20,768 bases of DNA from an uncultured Lachnospiraceae bacterium (GTDB lineage: Bacteria; Bacillota; Clostridia; Lachnospirales; Lachnospiraceae): assembly GCA_910589385.1 (NCBI GenBank), contig CAJUTU010000057.1, forward strand, positions 1-20,768, in the 5' to 3' direction. The notes below the pieces were generated by a model. That model saw only the letters and a list, made by a program, of their open reading frames with translations, was not told the DNA's origin and made no database searches. A program made the translations under genes and the position numbers. Shown here in pieces: positions 14,189-20,768 of the stretch (positions within the stretch are counted from its first letter, which is position 1; each line of letters opens with the position of its first letter).

Positions 14189-15382
14189 TTACTCGATGAT
14201 CTTAGCTACTGTACCAGATCCTACTGTACGGCCACCTTCACGGATAGCAAAACGGAGACCTTCCTCCATAGCTACAGGATGAATCAATTCTACTGTCATC
14301 TCTACGTTATCTCCAGGCATACACATCTCGATACCGGATGGCAATTCGCAAACGCCTGTTACGTCTGTTGTTCTGAAATAGAACTGTGGTCTGTAGTTAT
14401 TGAAGAATGGTGTATGACGGCCACCTTCATCCTTTGTCAACACGTATACCTGGCATGTAAACTTTGTATGGCACTTTACAGTACCTGGTTTAATCAGAAC
14501 CTGACCTCTTTCGATTTCTGTTCTCTGTACGCCACGGAGCAGAGCGCCGATGTTATCACCTGCACGAGCCTCATCAAGCAGCTTACGGAACATCTCAATA
14601 CCAGTTACAACAGTCTTACGGATATCTTCATGGATACCGATGATCTCTACTTCGTCAGATACGTGCAGTGTTCCACGCTCTACACGGCCTGTAGCAACAG
14701 TTCCACGGCCTGTAATAGAGAATACGTCCTCTACCGGCATCAGGAATGGCTTATCTGTATCACGCTCTGGCGTCGGGATCCACTCATCAACAGCATCCAT
14801 TAGTTCCATAACCTTGTCGCCCCACTCGCTGTCTGGATCTTCCAGAGCTTTCAGAGCAGAACCCTGGATAACCGGTGTGTCATCTCCTGGGAATTCATAT
14901 TCGTCCAGAAGTTCACGGATCTCCATCTCTACCAGTTCAAGCAATTCTTCGTCGTCTACCATATCGCACTTGTTCATGAATACTACGATATATGGTACGT
15001 TTACCTGACGGGACAGAAGGATATGCTCTCTTGTCTGAGCCATAACTCCGTCTGTAGCAGCTACAACCAGGATAGCACCATCCATCTGAGCAGCTCCTGT
15101 AATCATGTTCTTTACATAGTCAGCATGTCCCGGGCAGTCAACGTGTGCATAGTGACGGTTGCCTGTCTCATACTCAACGTGAGCTGTAGAAATTGTAATT
15201 CCACGTTCTCTCTCTTCTGGAGCCTTATCAATGTTATCGAAAGCTACCTCAGCGTTACCTTCTACTCTCTTAGACAGAACCTTTGTGATCGCTGCTGTCA
15301 GAGTTGTCTTACCATGGTCAACGTGGCCGATGGTACCAATATTAGCATGTGGTTTGTTTCTTTCAAATTTAGCTTTAGCCAT
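14189..15382 (-). CDS. tuf: Elongation factor Tu
   Basis: Delivers aminoacyl-tRNA to the ribosome as a GTP complex. 397 residues. G1 GHVDHGKTT, G2 RERGITIST, G3 DCPGHADYVKNMI (with the GTPase His), G4 NKCD and G5 GSALKAL are all present, followed by the two beta-barrel domains. The start at 15382 (MAKAKFERNKPH) lies after AAGGAGG with a 9-nt spacer; the open frame upstream (14 codons) includes that site. It is the last gene of the str operon and has an added promoter of its own in the gap after fusA, as expected for a protein needed in excess over EF-G. Confidence 0.98.
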   Translation of the reverse strand: MAKAKFERNKPHANIGTIGHVDHGKTTLTAAITKVLSKRVEGNAEVAFDNIDKAPEERERGITISTAHVEYETGNRHYAHVDCPGHADYVKNMITGAAQMDGAILVVAATDGVMAQTREHILLSRQVNVPYIVVFMNKCDMVDDEELLELVEMEIRELLDEYEFPGDDTPVIQGSALKALEDPDSEWGDKVMELMDAVDEWIPTPERDTDKPFLMPVEDVFSITGRGTVATGRVERGTLHVSDEVEIIGIHEDIRKTVVTGIEMFRKLLDEARAGDNIGALLRGVQRTEIERGQVLIKPGTVKCHTKFTCQVYVLTKDEGGRHTPFFNNYRPQFYFRTTDVTGVCELPSGIEMCMPGDNVEMTVELIHPVAMEEGLRFAIREGGRTVGSGTVAKIIE

Positions 15383-15461
15383 TTTGAATATCCTCCTTAA
15401 TAATATCACCTGTTTTTCAGGCATTTTTAAAATGTTTCGATTTTTTACTCGGCTATCCTTG

Positions 15462-15490
15462 ATTATATTTCAAAGTCATAGGTTTTTCAA
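15462..15490 (-). promoter_or_regulatory. Internal promoter of tuf
   Basis: Minus-strand -35 TTGAAA (15490-15485) and perfect -10 TATAAT (15467-15462) with 17-nt spacing, in the 122-nt gap between fusA and tuf. No terminator hairpin was seen between fusA and this promoter, so tuf can be read from both rpsL and this site. Confidence 0.82.
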
Positions 15491-15504
15491 GCCTTTTCTC
15501 ATAT

Positions 15505-17622
15505 TTAATCGTTTTTATTCGATAATACTTTTTCCATTACAGACTTCGGAACCGGTTCATAACTTTCGAAGAACATCGAATAGTTACCACGTCCCTGTGT
15601 CCTGGAACGTAAGTCTGTGGAATATCCGAACATCTCGGACAACGGTACAAATGCACGTACGATCTTGCCGCCGCCTAAGTCATCCATACCTTCAATCCGT
15701 CCACGCCTTGAATTGATATCGCCGATAATATCGCCCATATATTCTTCCGGCATTGTAACTTCCACTTTCATGATCGGCTCCAAAAGGATCGGTGATCCTT
15801 TCTTCATTGCATCCTTAAACGCAAGGGAACCTGCAATGTGGAATGCCATCTCACTGGAATCGACTTCATGGTAAGAACCATCGTATACGTTCGCGTGGAT
15901 ACCGACTACCGGGAATCCGCCAAGGATACCGGACTTCATTGCATCTTCGATGCCTTCTCCTACTGCCGGGATATATTCCTTCGGAATCGCGCCGCCGACT
16001 ACAGTAGATTCGAACTTGTAAGTCTCCTCTCCGTTGACATCCATAGGTTCGAATTTCACCTTACAATGTCCATACTGGCCGCGTCCGCCGGACTGCTTCG
16101 CATATTTGCTGTCTACTTCTACCGGCTTTGTGATAGATTCCTTGTAAGCAACCTGTGGCGCTCCTACATTCGCCTCTACCTTAAACTCACGCAGAAGCCT
16201 GTCTACGATAATCTCCAGATGGAGTTCTCCCATACCTGCGATAATTGTCTGTCCTGTCTCCGGATTGGTGTGTGCACGGAATGTCGGATCTTCTTCCGCA
16301 AGTTTTGCAAGAGATTCTCCAAGTTTTCCCTGAGATGCCTTGGTCTTCGGCTCGATCGCAAGCTCGATAACCGGCTCTGGGAATTCCATGGACTCCAAGA
16401 TTACCGGATGCTGGTCGTCACAGATCGTATCACCTGTGGTGGTAAGCTTAAATCCGATCGCCGCCGCAATATCTCCTGAATACACCTTATCCAGTTCCTG
16501 TCTCTTGTTGGCATGCATCTGAAGGATACGGCCAACACGTTCTTTTTTACCCTTTGTTGCATTCAGTACATATGAACCGGAGTTCATTGTTCCTGAATAT
16601 ACCCGGAAGTAAGCGAGTTTTCCTACAAACGGGTCTGTCATGATCTTAAATGCCAGTGCGGAAAATGGTTCATCATCAGATGAATGTCTTACAACCTCAT
16701 TTCCATCTGCGTCCACGCCCTGGATTGGCGGGATATCCGTCGGTGCCGGCATGAATTCAAGGATTGCATCCAAAAGCTTCTGAACACCTTTGTTTCTATA
16801 AGCAGTACCACAGCATACCGGTACTGCGGTGCATTCGCAGGTCGCCTTACGAAGCACTCTCTTCAGATCCTCAACAGACGGCTCATTCCCCTCTAAATAT
16901 TCCATCATAAGGTCGTCGTCTAAGTCGCAGATCTTTTCTACTAATTCAGAACGATACAGTTCTGCTTCGTCCTGCATCTCTTCCGGAATCTCTACGACAG
17001 AAATGTCCTCGCCCTTTTCATCATTATAGATGTAAGCCTGCATTTCCATCAGGTCAATGATTCCCCTAAAATCGTCTTCCTTGCCGATCGGCAGCTGAAG
17101 ACAAATTGCGTTCTTGCCAAGCCTGGTTCTGATCTGCTCTACTGCATTATAGAAGTCTGCTCCCAGAATATCCATCTTGTTAATGAACGCCATTCTTGGT
17201 ACATTGTACGTGTCAGCCTGACGCCATACATTTTCCGACTGCGGTTCTACACCGCCCTTTGCACAAAATACACCGACAGCGCCGTCCAGTACACGAAGCG
17301 AACGCTCTACCTCTACGGTAAAGTCAACGTGTCCCGGAGTATCAATGATGTTGATACGATGTTCCAAAGCGCCTTCTTTGGTTTTTGTCTTTTCCTCTAA
17401 AGTCCAGTGGCAGGTCGTAGCAGCCGAAGTAATTGTGATACCCCTCTCCTGTTCCTGTTCCATCCAGTCCATGGTAGCAGTACCTTCATGAGTATCACCA
17501 ATCTTATAATTTACACCGGTATAGTAAAGGATGCGCTCTGTCAGTGTTGTCTTACCCGCATCAATATGAGCCATGATACCGATGTTCCTGGTTCTCTCTA
17601 ATGGGTATTCTCTTCCAGCCAA
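15505..17622 (-). CDS. fusA: Elongation factor G
   Basis: GTPase that drives ribosomal translocation and, with RRF, recycling. 705 residues. G1 AHIDAGKTT, G2 GITITSAAT, G3 DTPGHVDF and G4 NKMD are in the first 160 residues, followed by domains II-V, with QYGHCKVKFEP in domain IV and REGxIEGM-like RRGRIEGMDDL near the end. Between G2 and G3 there is an insert of roughly ten residues (LEEKTKTKEGALE), which I associate with Lachnospiraceae EF-G. The start is 8-10 nt after AGGAGG and 28 nt after the rpsG stop. Confidence 0.98.
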   Translation of the reverse strand: MAGREYPLERTRNIGIMAHIDAGKTTLTERILYYTGVNYKIGDTHEGTATMDWMEQEQERGITITSAATTCHWTLEEKTKTKEGALEHRINIIDTPGHVDFTVEVERSLRVLDGAVGVFCAKGGVEPQSENVWRQADTYNVPRMAFINKMDILGADFYNAVEQIRTRLGKNAICLQLPIGKEDDFRGIIDLMEMQAYIYNDEKGEDISVVEIPEEMQDEAELYRSELVEKICDLDDDLMMEYLEGNEPSVEDLKRVLRKATCECTAVPVCCGTAYRNKGVQKLLDAILEFMPAPTDIPPIQGVDADGNEVVRHSSDDEPFSALAFKIMTDPFVGKLAYFRVYSGTMNSGSYVLNATKGKKERVGRILQMHANKRQELDKVYSGDIAAAIGFKLTTTGDTICDDQHPVILESMEFPEPVIELAIEPKTKASQGKLGESLAKLAEEDPTFRAHTNPETGQTIIAGMGELHLEIIVDRLLREFKVEANVGAPQVAYKESITKPVEVDSKYAKQSGGRGQYGHCKVKFEPMDVNGEETYKFESTVVGGAIPKEYIPAVGEGIEDAMKSGILGGFPVVGIHANVYDGSYHEVDSSEMAFHIAGSLAFKDAMKKGSPILLEPIMKVEVTMPEEYMGDIIGDINSRRGRIEGMDDLGGGKIVRAFVPLSEMFGYSTDLRSRTQGRGNYSMFFESYEPVPKSVMEKVLSNKND

Positions 17623-17650
17623 AATCTTTTCCTCCTAAACTACTGCAACA

Positions 17651-18121
17651 TTAAAATCTATAATGTGCAAATGCTTTATTCGCCTCTGCCATCTTGTGCA
17701 TATCTTCTTTTCTTTTTACAGATGCCCCTGTATTATTGGACGCATCTAAAATCTCGTTCGCCAGTCTCTCCTGCATCGTCTTCTCGCCTCTCTTGCGTGA
17801 AAACATGGTCAGCCAGCGAAGAGCCAGAGCCTGTCTTCTGTCAGCTCTTACTTCGATCGGCACCTGATAAGTAGCGCCGCCGATACGTCTTGCCTTCACT
17901 TCCAGTACAGGCATGATGTTGTTCATCGCCTCTTCAAATACATCAATAGCAGGTTTGTCTGCTTTTGCCTCTACTCTTTCAAAGGCTCCGTATACGATCT
18001 TCTGTGCTACGCCTTTCTTACCATCCAGCATGATGTTGTTGATAAGCTTGGTAACAACTTTATTGTTGTATATTGGGTCCGCCAATACATCTCTCTTTTG
18101 AGTATGTCCTTTTCGTGGCAC
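17651..18121 (-). CDS. rpsG: 30S ribosomal protein S7, GTG start
   Basis: Primary binding protein of the 16S rRNA 3' major domain. 156 residues, the normal length. Family sequence: PRKGHTQKRDVLADPIYN, LINNIMLDGKKG, GGATYQVPIEVR, and the C-terminal HKMAEANKAFAHYRF. The frame is open up to 18142, but GTG 18121 gives the universal PRKGH start and has AGGAGGG seven nt upstream. A 218-nt gap separates it from rpsL and holds the inverted-repeat structure listed separately. In E. coli S7 represses its own operon by binding the rpsL-rpsG spacer; whether that applies here is inference. Confidence 0.97.
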   Translation of the reverse strand: MPRKGHTQKRDVLADPIYNNKVVTKLINNIMLDGKKGVAQKIVYGAFERVEAKADKPAIDVFEEAMNNIMPVLEVKARRIGGATYQVPIEVRADRRQALALRWLTMFSRKRGEKTMQERLANEILDASNNTGASVKRKEDMHKMAEANKAFAHYRF

Positions 18122-18147
18122 GGTCCTTCCCTCCTTAATCATGGTTT

Positions 18148-18280
18148 TCCGGGATAACCGGAGATTAAATCATCGGTACTCACATGTGTCTCTCTATGGA
18201 AATCGCGTTGCATGTGCTCGTGGCGCGGAGGACCTGTCTGTGCCTGGCATTCTTTTCTCACCTGACACATTTATTTAATC
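18148..18280 (-). promoter_or_regulatory. Structured RNA element between rpsL and rpsG, candidate S7 autoregulatory site
   Basis: Nested inverted repeats: outer ATTTAATC/GATTAAAT (18273-18280 with 18163-18170, 8 bp) and inner GACACAT/ATGTGTC (18264-18270 with 18184-18190, 7 bp), separated by a 2-nt bulge on one side and a 13-nt loop on the other. Just downstream, TCCGG-TTATC-CCGGA (18162-18148) makes a tight 5-bp hairpin ending about 13 nt before the rpsG ribosome binding site. No T tract follows, so it is not a terminator. Position and size fit a translational control element. Confidence 0.55.
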
Positions 18281-18339
18281 CGCAGCCTACGATTAATCAT
18301 AGTTCTGTTTGTGATACGATTTAACTTTGTAGTTTCATA

Positions 18340-18762
18340 TTACTTTTTAGCGTCTTTAGGTCTCTTTGCGCCATACTTGGAACGTGCCTGTCTTCTCTTG
18401 GCAACTCCTGCGGTATCGAGCGTACCCCTGATGATATGGTATCTTGTACCTGGCAGGTCCTTTACTCTTCCTCCACGGATCATAACAACACTATGCTCCT
18501 GCAGGTTATGTCCTTCGCCCGGGATATAGCTTGTTACTTCGATTCCGTTAGACAGACGTACTCTGGCAATCTTCCTCAGAGCAGAATTCGGCTTCTTCGG
18601 TGTAGCGGTCTTCACTGCTGTACACACACCCCTCTTCTGCGGTGCGGAAGCATCTGTCGCGCGCTTTTTCAAGGAATTGTATCCTTTCTGAAGTGCCGGT
18701 GCTGTAGATTTCTTTTCAGAAGTCTGACGTCCTTTTCTAACTAACTGGTTAAATGTTGGCAT
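18340..18762 (-). CDS. rpsL: 30S ribosomal protein S12
   Basis: Decoding-site protein of the small subunit. 140 residues with the Gram-positive-type longer N-terminus. Signatures: MPTFNQLVRKGR, PQKRGVCT, TPKKPNSALRK (lysines equivalent to E. coli K42/K43, so the streptomycin-sensitive form) and GGRVKDLPGTRYH with the conserved Asp that is methylthiolated in many bacteria. The start has AGGAGGTGA with a good spacer. First gene of rpsL-rpsG-fusA-tuf, behind a strong promoter and a 130-nt structured leader. Confidence 0.98.
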   Translation of the reverse strand: MPTFNQLVRKGRQTSEKKSTAPALQKGYNSLKKRATDASAPQKRGVCTAVKTATPKKPNSALRKIARVRLSNGIEVTSYIPGEGHNLQEHSVVMIRGGRVKDLPGTRYHIIRGTLDTAGVAKRRQARSKYGAKRPKDAKK

Positions 18763-18793
18763 TCCTTTTCACCTCCTACGATTCTTTCGTTGA

Positions 18794-18829
18794 CTCCGCA
18801 TCCTGCACAGTATCGTACATCATGCGGAG
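18794..18829 (-). promoter_or_regulatory. Hairpin in the rpsL leader near the ribosome binding site
   Basis: CTCCGCAT (18829-18822) and ATGCGGAG (18801-18794) form a perfect 8-bp stem on the minus strand with a 20-nt loop; the inner TGTAC/GTGCA may extend it. It ends 16 nt before the AGGAGGT site. A second perfect hairpin, GGATAAT-CATTC-ATTATCC (18856-18838), lies just upstream. Neither has a T tract. Both could be part of a leader that controls or stabilises the str mRNA. Confidence 0.5.
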
Positions 18830-18904
18830 AGGGCTGCGGATAATGAATGATTATCCAAAATTTCAGCGCACAAAAATATAATGCATTTCCATGCACGCTA
18901 GATT

Positions 18905-18933
18905 AGTTTATTACGTTTTTTTCAGAAAGTCAA
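18905..18933 (-). promoter_or_regulatory. SigmaA promoter of the str operon
   Basis: Minus-strand -35 TTGACT (18933-18928) and -10 TAAACT (18910-18905) separated by 17 nt, with an A-rich spacer. Transcription should begin near 18898, giving a leader of about 135 nt before rpsL. It diverges from the tRNA-Ala promoter. Confidence 0.82.
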
Positions 18934-18996
18934 GGTATTTTTTTCAAGTTTAACCCTAAAAATCCACAATACTTTCTTCCCTTTTTCTACAGATTG

Positions 18997-19005
18997 TGCT
19001 ATAAT
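18997..19005 (+). promoter_or_regulatory. Extended -10 promoter element of tRNA-Ala
   Basis: TGC-TATAAT on the plus strand is a perfect extended -10, 33 nt before the mature tRNA start. No good -35 was found 17 nt upstream, as is usual for extended -10 promoters. Between it and the tRNA a short CGGT/ACCG hairpin may form. Confidence 0.6.
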
Positions 19006-19038
19006 GTGTCAGGAAGCGGTCAGAGTACCGTTATAATC

Positions 19039-19111
19039 GGGGTATTAGCGCAGTTGGGAGCGCGCAACATTCGCATTGTTGAGGCCACGGGTTCGAATCC
19101 CGTATACTCCA
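19039..19111 (+). tRNA. tRNA-Ala, anticodon CGC
   Basis: Complete cloverleaf on the plus strand: acceptor GGGGTAT/ATACTCC with one G-U pair, D arm GCGC/GCGC, anticodon stem CAACA/TGTTG with loop TTCGCAT (anticodon CGC, reads GCG), and T arm ACGGG-TTCGAAT-CCCGT. The discriminator is A; CCA is not encoded. This is the only gene on the plus strand of the window. Confidence 0.95.
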
Positions 19112-19118
19112 TATACCA

Positions 19119-19155
19119 GGGCTTAACTCTAAAAGACAGGAGTTGAGCCTTTTTT
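19119..19155 (+). terminator. Rho-independent terminator of tRNA-Ala
   Basis: GGCTTAACTC (19120-19129) pairs with GAGTTGAGCC (19140-19149) with one G-U pair and a 10-nt loop, followed by six T. A weaker CCTTT-GCC-AAAGG hairpin with TTTTT follows at 19160-19177. Confidence 0.9.
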
Positions 19156-19200
19156 CATACCTTTGCCAAAGGTTTTTCAGAAATTTTATCACGAAAACAG

Positions 19201-19258
19201 CAAAAACGAAGCTGTCGCTTCACGATTTTTCATTCGTCAAAGCGACAGCCCCCCCCCC
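19201..19258 (-). terminator. Rho-independent terminator of the xpt unit, preceded by ten G
   Basis: On the minus strand a run of ten G (complement of 19258-19249) leads into GCTGTCGCTT-type arms: 19240-19249 with 19211-19220, 10 bp, with an inner ACGA/TCGT pair. It is followed by TTCGTTTTTGC. It sits directly after the stop of the 55-residue ORF and converges on the tRNA-Ala terminator. The spacer 19158-19200 holds nothing else recognised. Confidence 0.8.
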
Positions 19259-19260
19259 AG

Positions 19261-19428
19261 TCAAAACTGAATCCCCTTTCCACTGCAGTCATTAATATAA
19301 GAAACTACTTCTTCCAGCTTTCCGACTGCTGCCTGCATCTCTTCCCAGTCATCTCCTCTGAGTTCTTTGGAAACCAGAATACTTTTCACCATTTTTATTT
19401 GTTGAATCATTTCTGCATTTTTTGACAT
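19261..19428 (-). CDS. Small protein of 55 residues, unknown function
   Basis: ATG at 19428 is preceded by GAGGTGAT, a near-perfect ribosome binding site, with a 6-nt spacer; the stop is TGA at 19261-19263. The peptide starts MSKNAEMIQQIKMVKSILV and continues KELRGDDWEEMQAAVGKLEE, ending SGKGIQF. It looks soluble and mostly helical, possibly a coiled coil, with one cysteine near the end. No family was recognised. It lies 105 nt after xpt and before a terminator, so it is probably expressed with xpt or from a weak promoter in that gap. Being short, it is easily missed by gene callers. Confidence 0.72.
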   Translation of the reverse strand: MSKNAEMIQQIKMVKSILVSKELRGDDWEEMQAAVGKLEEVVSYINDCSGKGIQF

Positions 19429-19533
19429 ATCTAATCACCTCGCCGCTTTCCCTTTCCCTGACTCGAATAAAACCCAAATTAAACTTTTACTATTTTGTAC
19501 AAATATCATTCTAAAGGAACTCGCTTCTCATAC

Positions 19534-20118
19534 TCAAGACTGCTCACGAAATTTTATCGCACCGCTCTTCACATCCATGCTTTCCACGATTGCAAGCGAT
19601 TCTAGCTGGAATCCCAGATTCCGGATAATACGCCCTCCTGACTGAAAGCCTTTCTCAATGGCAATTCCAATACCAGACACTGTCGCCCCTGCCATCTGTG
19701 TAATCTGGATCATCCCCTGCAATGCACATCCATTTGCCAGAAAATCGTCTATAATCAGCACTTGATCTTCTTCGTTCAAAAATTTCTTTGATACAATCAC
19801 ATTATTTTTACATTTGTGTGTAAAGGATTCCACTTCAGCCACATACATATCACCGTCCAGATTGATACTCTGCGTTTTCTTAGCAAAAATAACGGGTACG
19901 CGAAAGTGCCTTGCCGCCATACAGGCAATCCCAATCCCCGAAGCCTCTATTGTCAAAATTTTATTGACCGGCTTTTCCGCAAAACGCCGTTTGAATTCTT
20001 CTCCCATCTTGTCAAATAATTCGATATCCATCTGGTGGTTCAAGAAACTGTCTACCTTCAGGACATTCCCCTCTTTTACAACACCATCCTTTAAAATACG
20101 TTCTTCTAAGAAATTCAT
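19534..20118 (-). CDS. xpt: Xanthine phosphoribosyltransferase
   Basis: Purine salvage: converts xanthine and PRPP to XMP. 194 residues, the same length as B. subtilis Xpt and similar throughout: LKVDSFLNHQMD near the N-terminus, LTIEASGIG, PVIFAKKTQS, and the PRPP-binding motif QVLIIDDFLANG (119-130), then GIGIAIEKGFQSGG. The frame is open to 20139, but ATG 20118 (MNFLEERI) matches the family and has AGGGGA six nt upstream. Many Firmicutes xpt genes have a purine riboswitch; here the leader is only about 55 nt and holds none. No permease (pbuX) follows. Confidence 0.95.
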   Translation of the reverse strand: MNFLEERILKDGVVKEGNVLKVDSFLNHQMDIELFDKMGEEFKRRFAEKPVNKILTIEASGIGIACMAARHFRVPVIFAKKTQSINLDGDMYVAEVESFTHKCKNNVIVSKKFLNEEDQVLIIDDFLANGCALQGMIQITQMAGATVSGIGIAIEKGFQSGGRIIRNLGFQLESLAIVESMDVKSGAIKFREQS

Positions 20119-20179
20119 CTTCCGTCCCCTTTCTGCCATTCTGCGGTTAATCTACACGTTCCCTGTTACCGTTTCTTTA

Positions 20180-20208
20180 AGTATATTTTCAAAAATGTAT
20201 ATTGTCAA
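20180..20208 (-). promoter_or_regulatory. SigmaA promoter of xpt
   Basis: Perfect -35 TTGACA (20208-20203) and -10 TATACT (20185-20180) with 17-nt spacing on the minus strand. The leader to the xpt start is about 55 nt. The -35 is 20 nt downstream of the tRNA cluster terminator. Confidence 0.87.
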
Positions 20209-20226
20209 TGTTTTATGATTTTACCC

Positions 20227-20256
20227 ACAAAAAATCCAGGCTGATTCGCCTGGATT
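20227..20256 (-). terminator. Rho-independent terminator of the tRNA cluster
   Basis: AATCCAGGC (20233-20241) and GCCTGGATT (20248-20256) form a perfect 9-bp stem with a 6-nt loop, followed on the minus strand by TTTTG (a six-T run with the last stem bases). It lies 13 nt after tRNA-Lys. Confidence 0.93.
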
Positions 20257-20269
20257 CTTTCAAAAATAA

Positions 20270-20342
20270 TGAGCGTGCGGGGATTCGAACCCCGGACAAC
20301 TTGATTAAAAGTCAAGTGCTCTACCACCTGAGCTACACGCCC
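20270..20342 (-). tRNA. tRNA-Lys, anticodon TTT
   Basis: Acceptor GGGCGTG/CACGCTC with one G-U pair, D arm GCTC/GAGC, anticodon stem CTTGA/TCAAG with loop CTTTTAA (anticodon TTT), T arm CCGGG-TTCGAAT type, discriminator A. CCA is not encoded. Last tRNA of the cluster. Confidence 0.96.
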
Positions 20343-20379
20343 ATAATATATTAAATTATCTGTGACCTTGTCACATGAA

Positions 20380-20451
20380 CTGGGCTAGCTGGATTCGAAC
20401 CAGCGAATGCAGGAGTCAAAGTCCTGTGCCTTACCGCTTGGCGATAGCCCA
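20380..20451 (-). tRNA. tRNA-Gln, anticodon TTG
   Basis: Acceptor TGGGCTA/TAGCCCA with the U1-A72 pair typical of tRNA-Gln, anticodon stem CAGGA/TCCTG with loop CTTTGAC (anticodon TTG), T arm GCTGG-TTCGAAT-CCAGC, discriminator G. Confidence 0.96.
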
Positions 20452-20502
20452 TCAAAGACTTATATTCACATCTGTACTTAGATGCATCTTCCTGCTGGGA
20501 AA

Positions 20503-20577
20503 GGTGGGTAGTGGGACTCGAACCCACGACATTCGGAACCACAATCCGACGCGCTGACCAACTGCACCATACCCACC
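20503..20577 (-). tRNA. tRNA-His, anticodon GTG
   Basis: Acceptor GTGGGTA/TACCCAC with an encoded extra G at -1 (20577) opposite discriminator C73 (20503), the hallmark of tRNA-His. Anticodon stem TCGGA/TCCGA with loop TTGTGGT (anticodon GTG); T arm GTGGG-TTCGAGT-CCCAC. Confidence 0.95.
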
Positions 20578-20581
20578 ATAA

Positions 20582-20655
20582 CGAGCCTGGGGGGATTCGA
20601 ACCCTCGACCTACGGCTTAGAAGGCCGTTGCTCTATCCAGCTGAGCTACAGACTC
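20582..20655 (-). tRNA. tRNA-Arg, anticodon TCT
   Basis: Acceptor GAGTCTG/CAGGCTC with one G-U pair, anticodon stem ACGGC/GCCGT with loop CTTCTAA (anticodon TCT, reads AGA/AGG), T arm GAGGG-TTCGAAT-CCCCC (one G-U/C mismatch position), discriminator G. Only 4 nt separate it from tRNA-His. Confidence 0.95.
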
Positions 20656-20716
20656 ATAAATGAATATCCCCATCTTTCATTTTCTTAGGCTCTTTACAAT
20701 ATATCTTACAGTAAAG

Positions 20717-20768
20717 AGCGGGTGATGGGAATCGAACCCACGTATCCAGCTTGGAAGGCTGGTGTTCT
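20717..20768 (-). tRNA. tRNA-Gly, anticodon TCC (5' part outside window)
   Basis: The 3' 52 nt are present: end of the D arm (AGAAC), anticodon stem CCAGC/GCTGG with loop CTTCCAA (anticodon TCC), T arm GTGGG-TTCGATT-CCCAT, and acceptor 3' strand CACCCGC with discriminator T. CCA is not encoded. Confidence 0.93.

Noticed and set aside
733..18744. Many plus-strand open frames of 60-215 codons opposite lysS, dusB, coaX, tuf, fusA and others
   Set aside because: They lie antisense to strongly supported genes, lack ribosome binding sites and resemble no family. They are shadows of codon use on the other strand.
19032..19037. Second TATAAT directly before tRNA-Ala
   Set aside because: It would place the start inside the tRNA and has no -35; the extended -10 at 18997-19005 is better placed.
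20119..20180. Purine riboswitch upstream of xpt
   Set aside because: The leader from the promoter to xpt is only about 55 nt and has no three-way junction or conserved purine-aptamer loops.
20351..20557. Open frames crossing the tRNA-Lys/Gln/His region on both strands
   Set aside because: They run through clear tRNA cloverleaves and have no ribosome binding sites.

Overview
The window reads as a chromosomal housekeeping stretch from a low-to-mid GC Clostridia genome, most likely Lachnospiraceae (Bacillota). The basis is inference from protein resemblance: Lachnospiraceae-style EF-G with an insert before the G3 box, two small conserved proteins I associate with that family, strong AGGAGG ribosome binding sites, sigmaA-type promoters and a SAM-I riboswitch. 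Every protein gene is on the minus strand. The only plus-strand gene is one tRNA-Ala. Starts were moved inward from the longest ORF wherever a ribosome binding site and family alignment agreed.

Layout from right to left, the direction of transcription: (1) a tRNA cluster Gly-Arg-His-Gln-Lys ending in a terminator (20229-20768); (2) xpt with its own promoter, then an unannotated 55-residue ORF and a terminator preceded by a run of ten G (19211-20208), converging on tRNA-Ala(CGC); (3) the str operon rpsL-rpsG-fusA-tuf (14125-18933), with a structured rpsL leader, a large inverted-repeat structure between rpsL and rpsG, and a second promoter for tuf; (4) rpiB, a 139-residue conserved protein and a divergent shikimate-kinase-like protein (12552-14021); (5) murA (11135-12506); (6) metK behind a full SAM-I riboswitch whose promoter, aptamer, antiterminator and terminator can all be read (9554-11105); (7) a two-component system and a TrmH/SpoU methyltransferase (6858-9501); (8) argF with its own promoter and terminator (5688-6842); (9) birA, a small conserved protein, coaX and dusB (2556-5668), a cofactor and tRNA-modification cluster; (10) greA-lysS (382-2570) from a consensus promoter that overlaps the end of dusB; (11) a repeat-bearing spacer and the start of a DUF6075-like gene at the left edge, possibly the border of an integrated element.

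Most of this is conserved core biology. No CRISPR array, transposase, prophage gene or obvious defence system is visible. The parts that standard annotation would not explain are RNA-level elements around ribosomal protein genes, the shikimate-kinase-like protein with altered substrate residues, the 55-residue ORF with its G tract, and the repeat region next to lysS.
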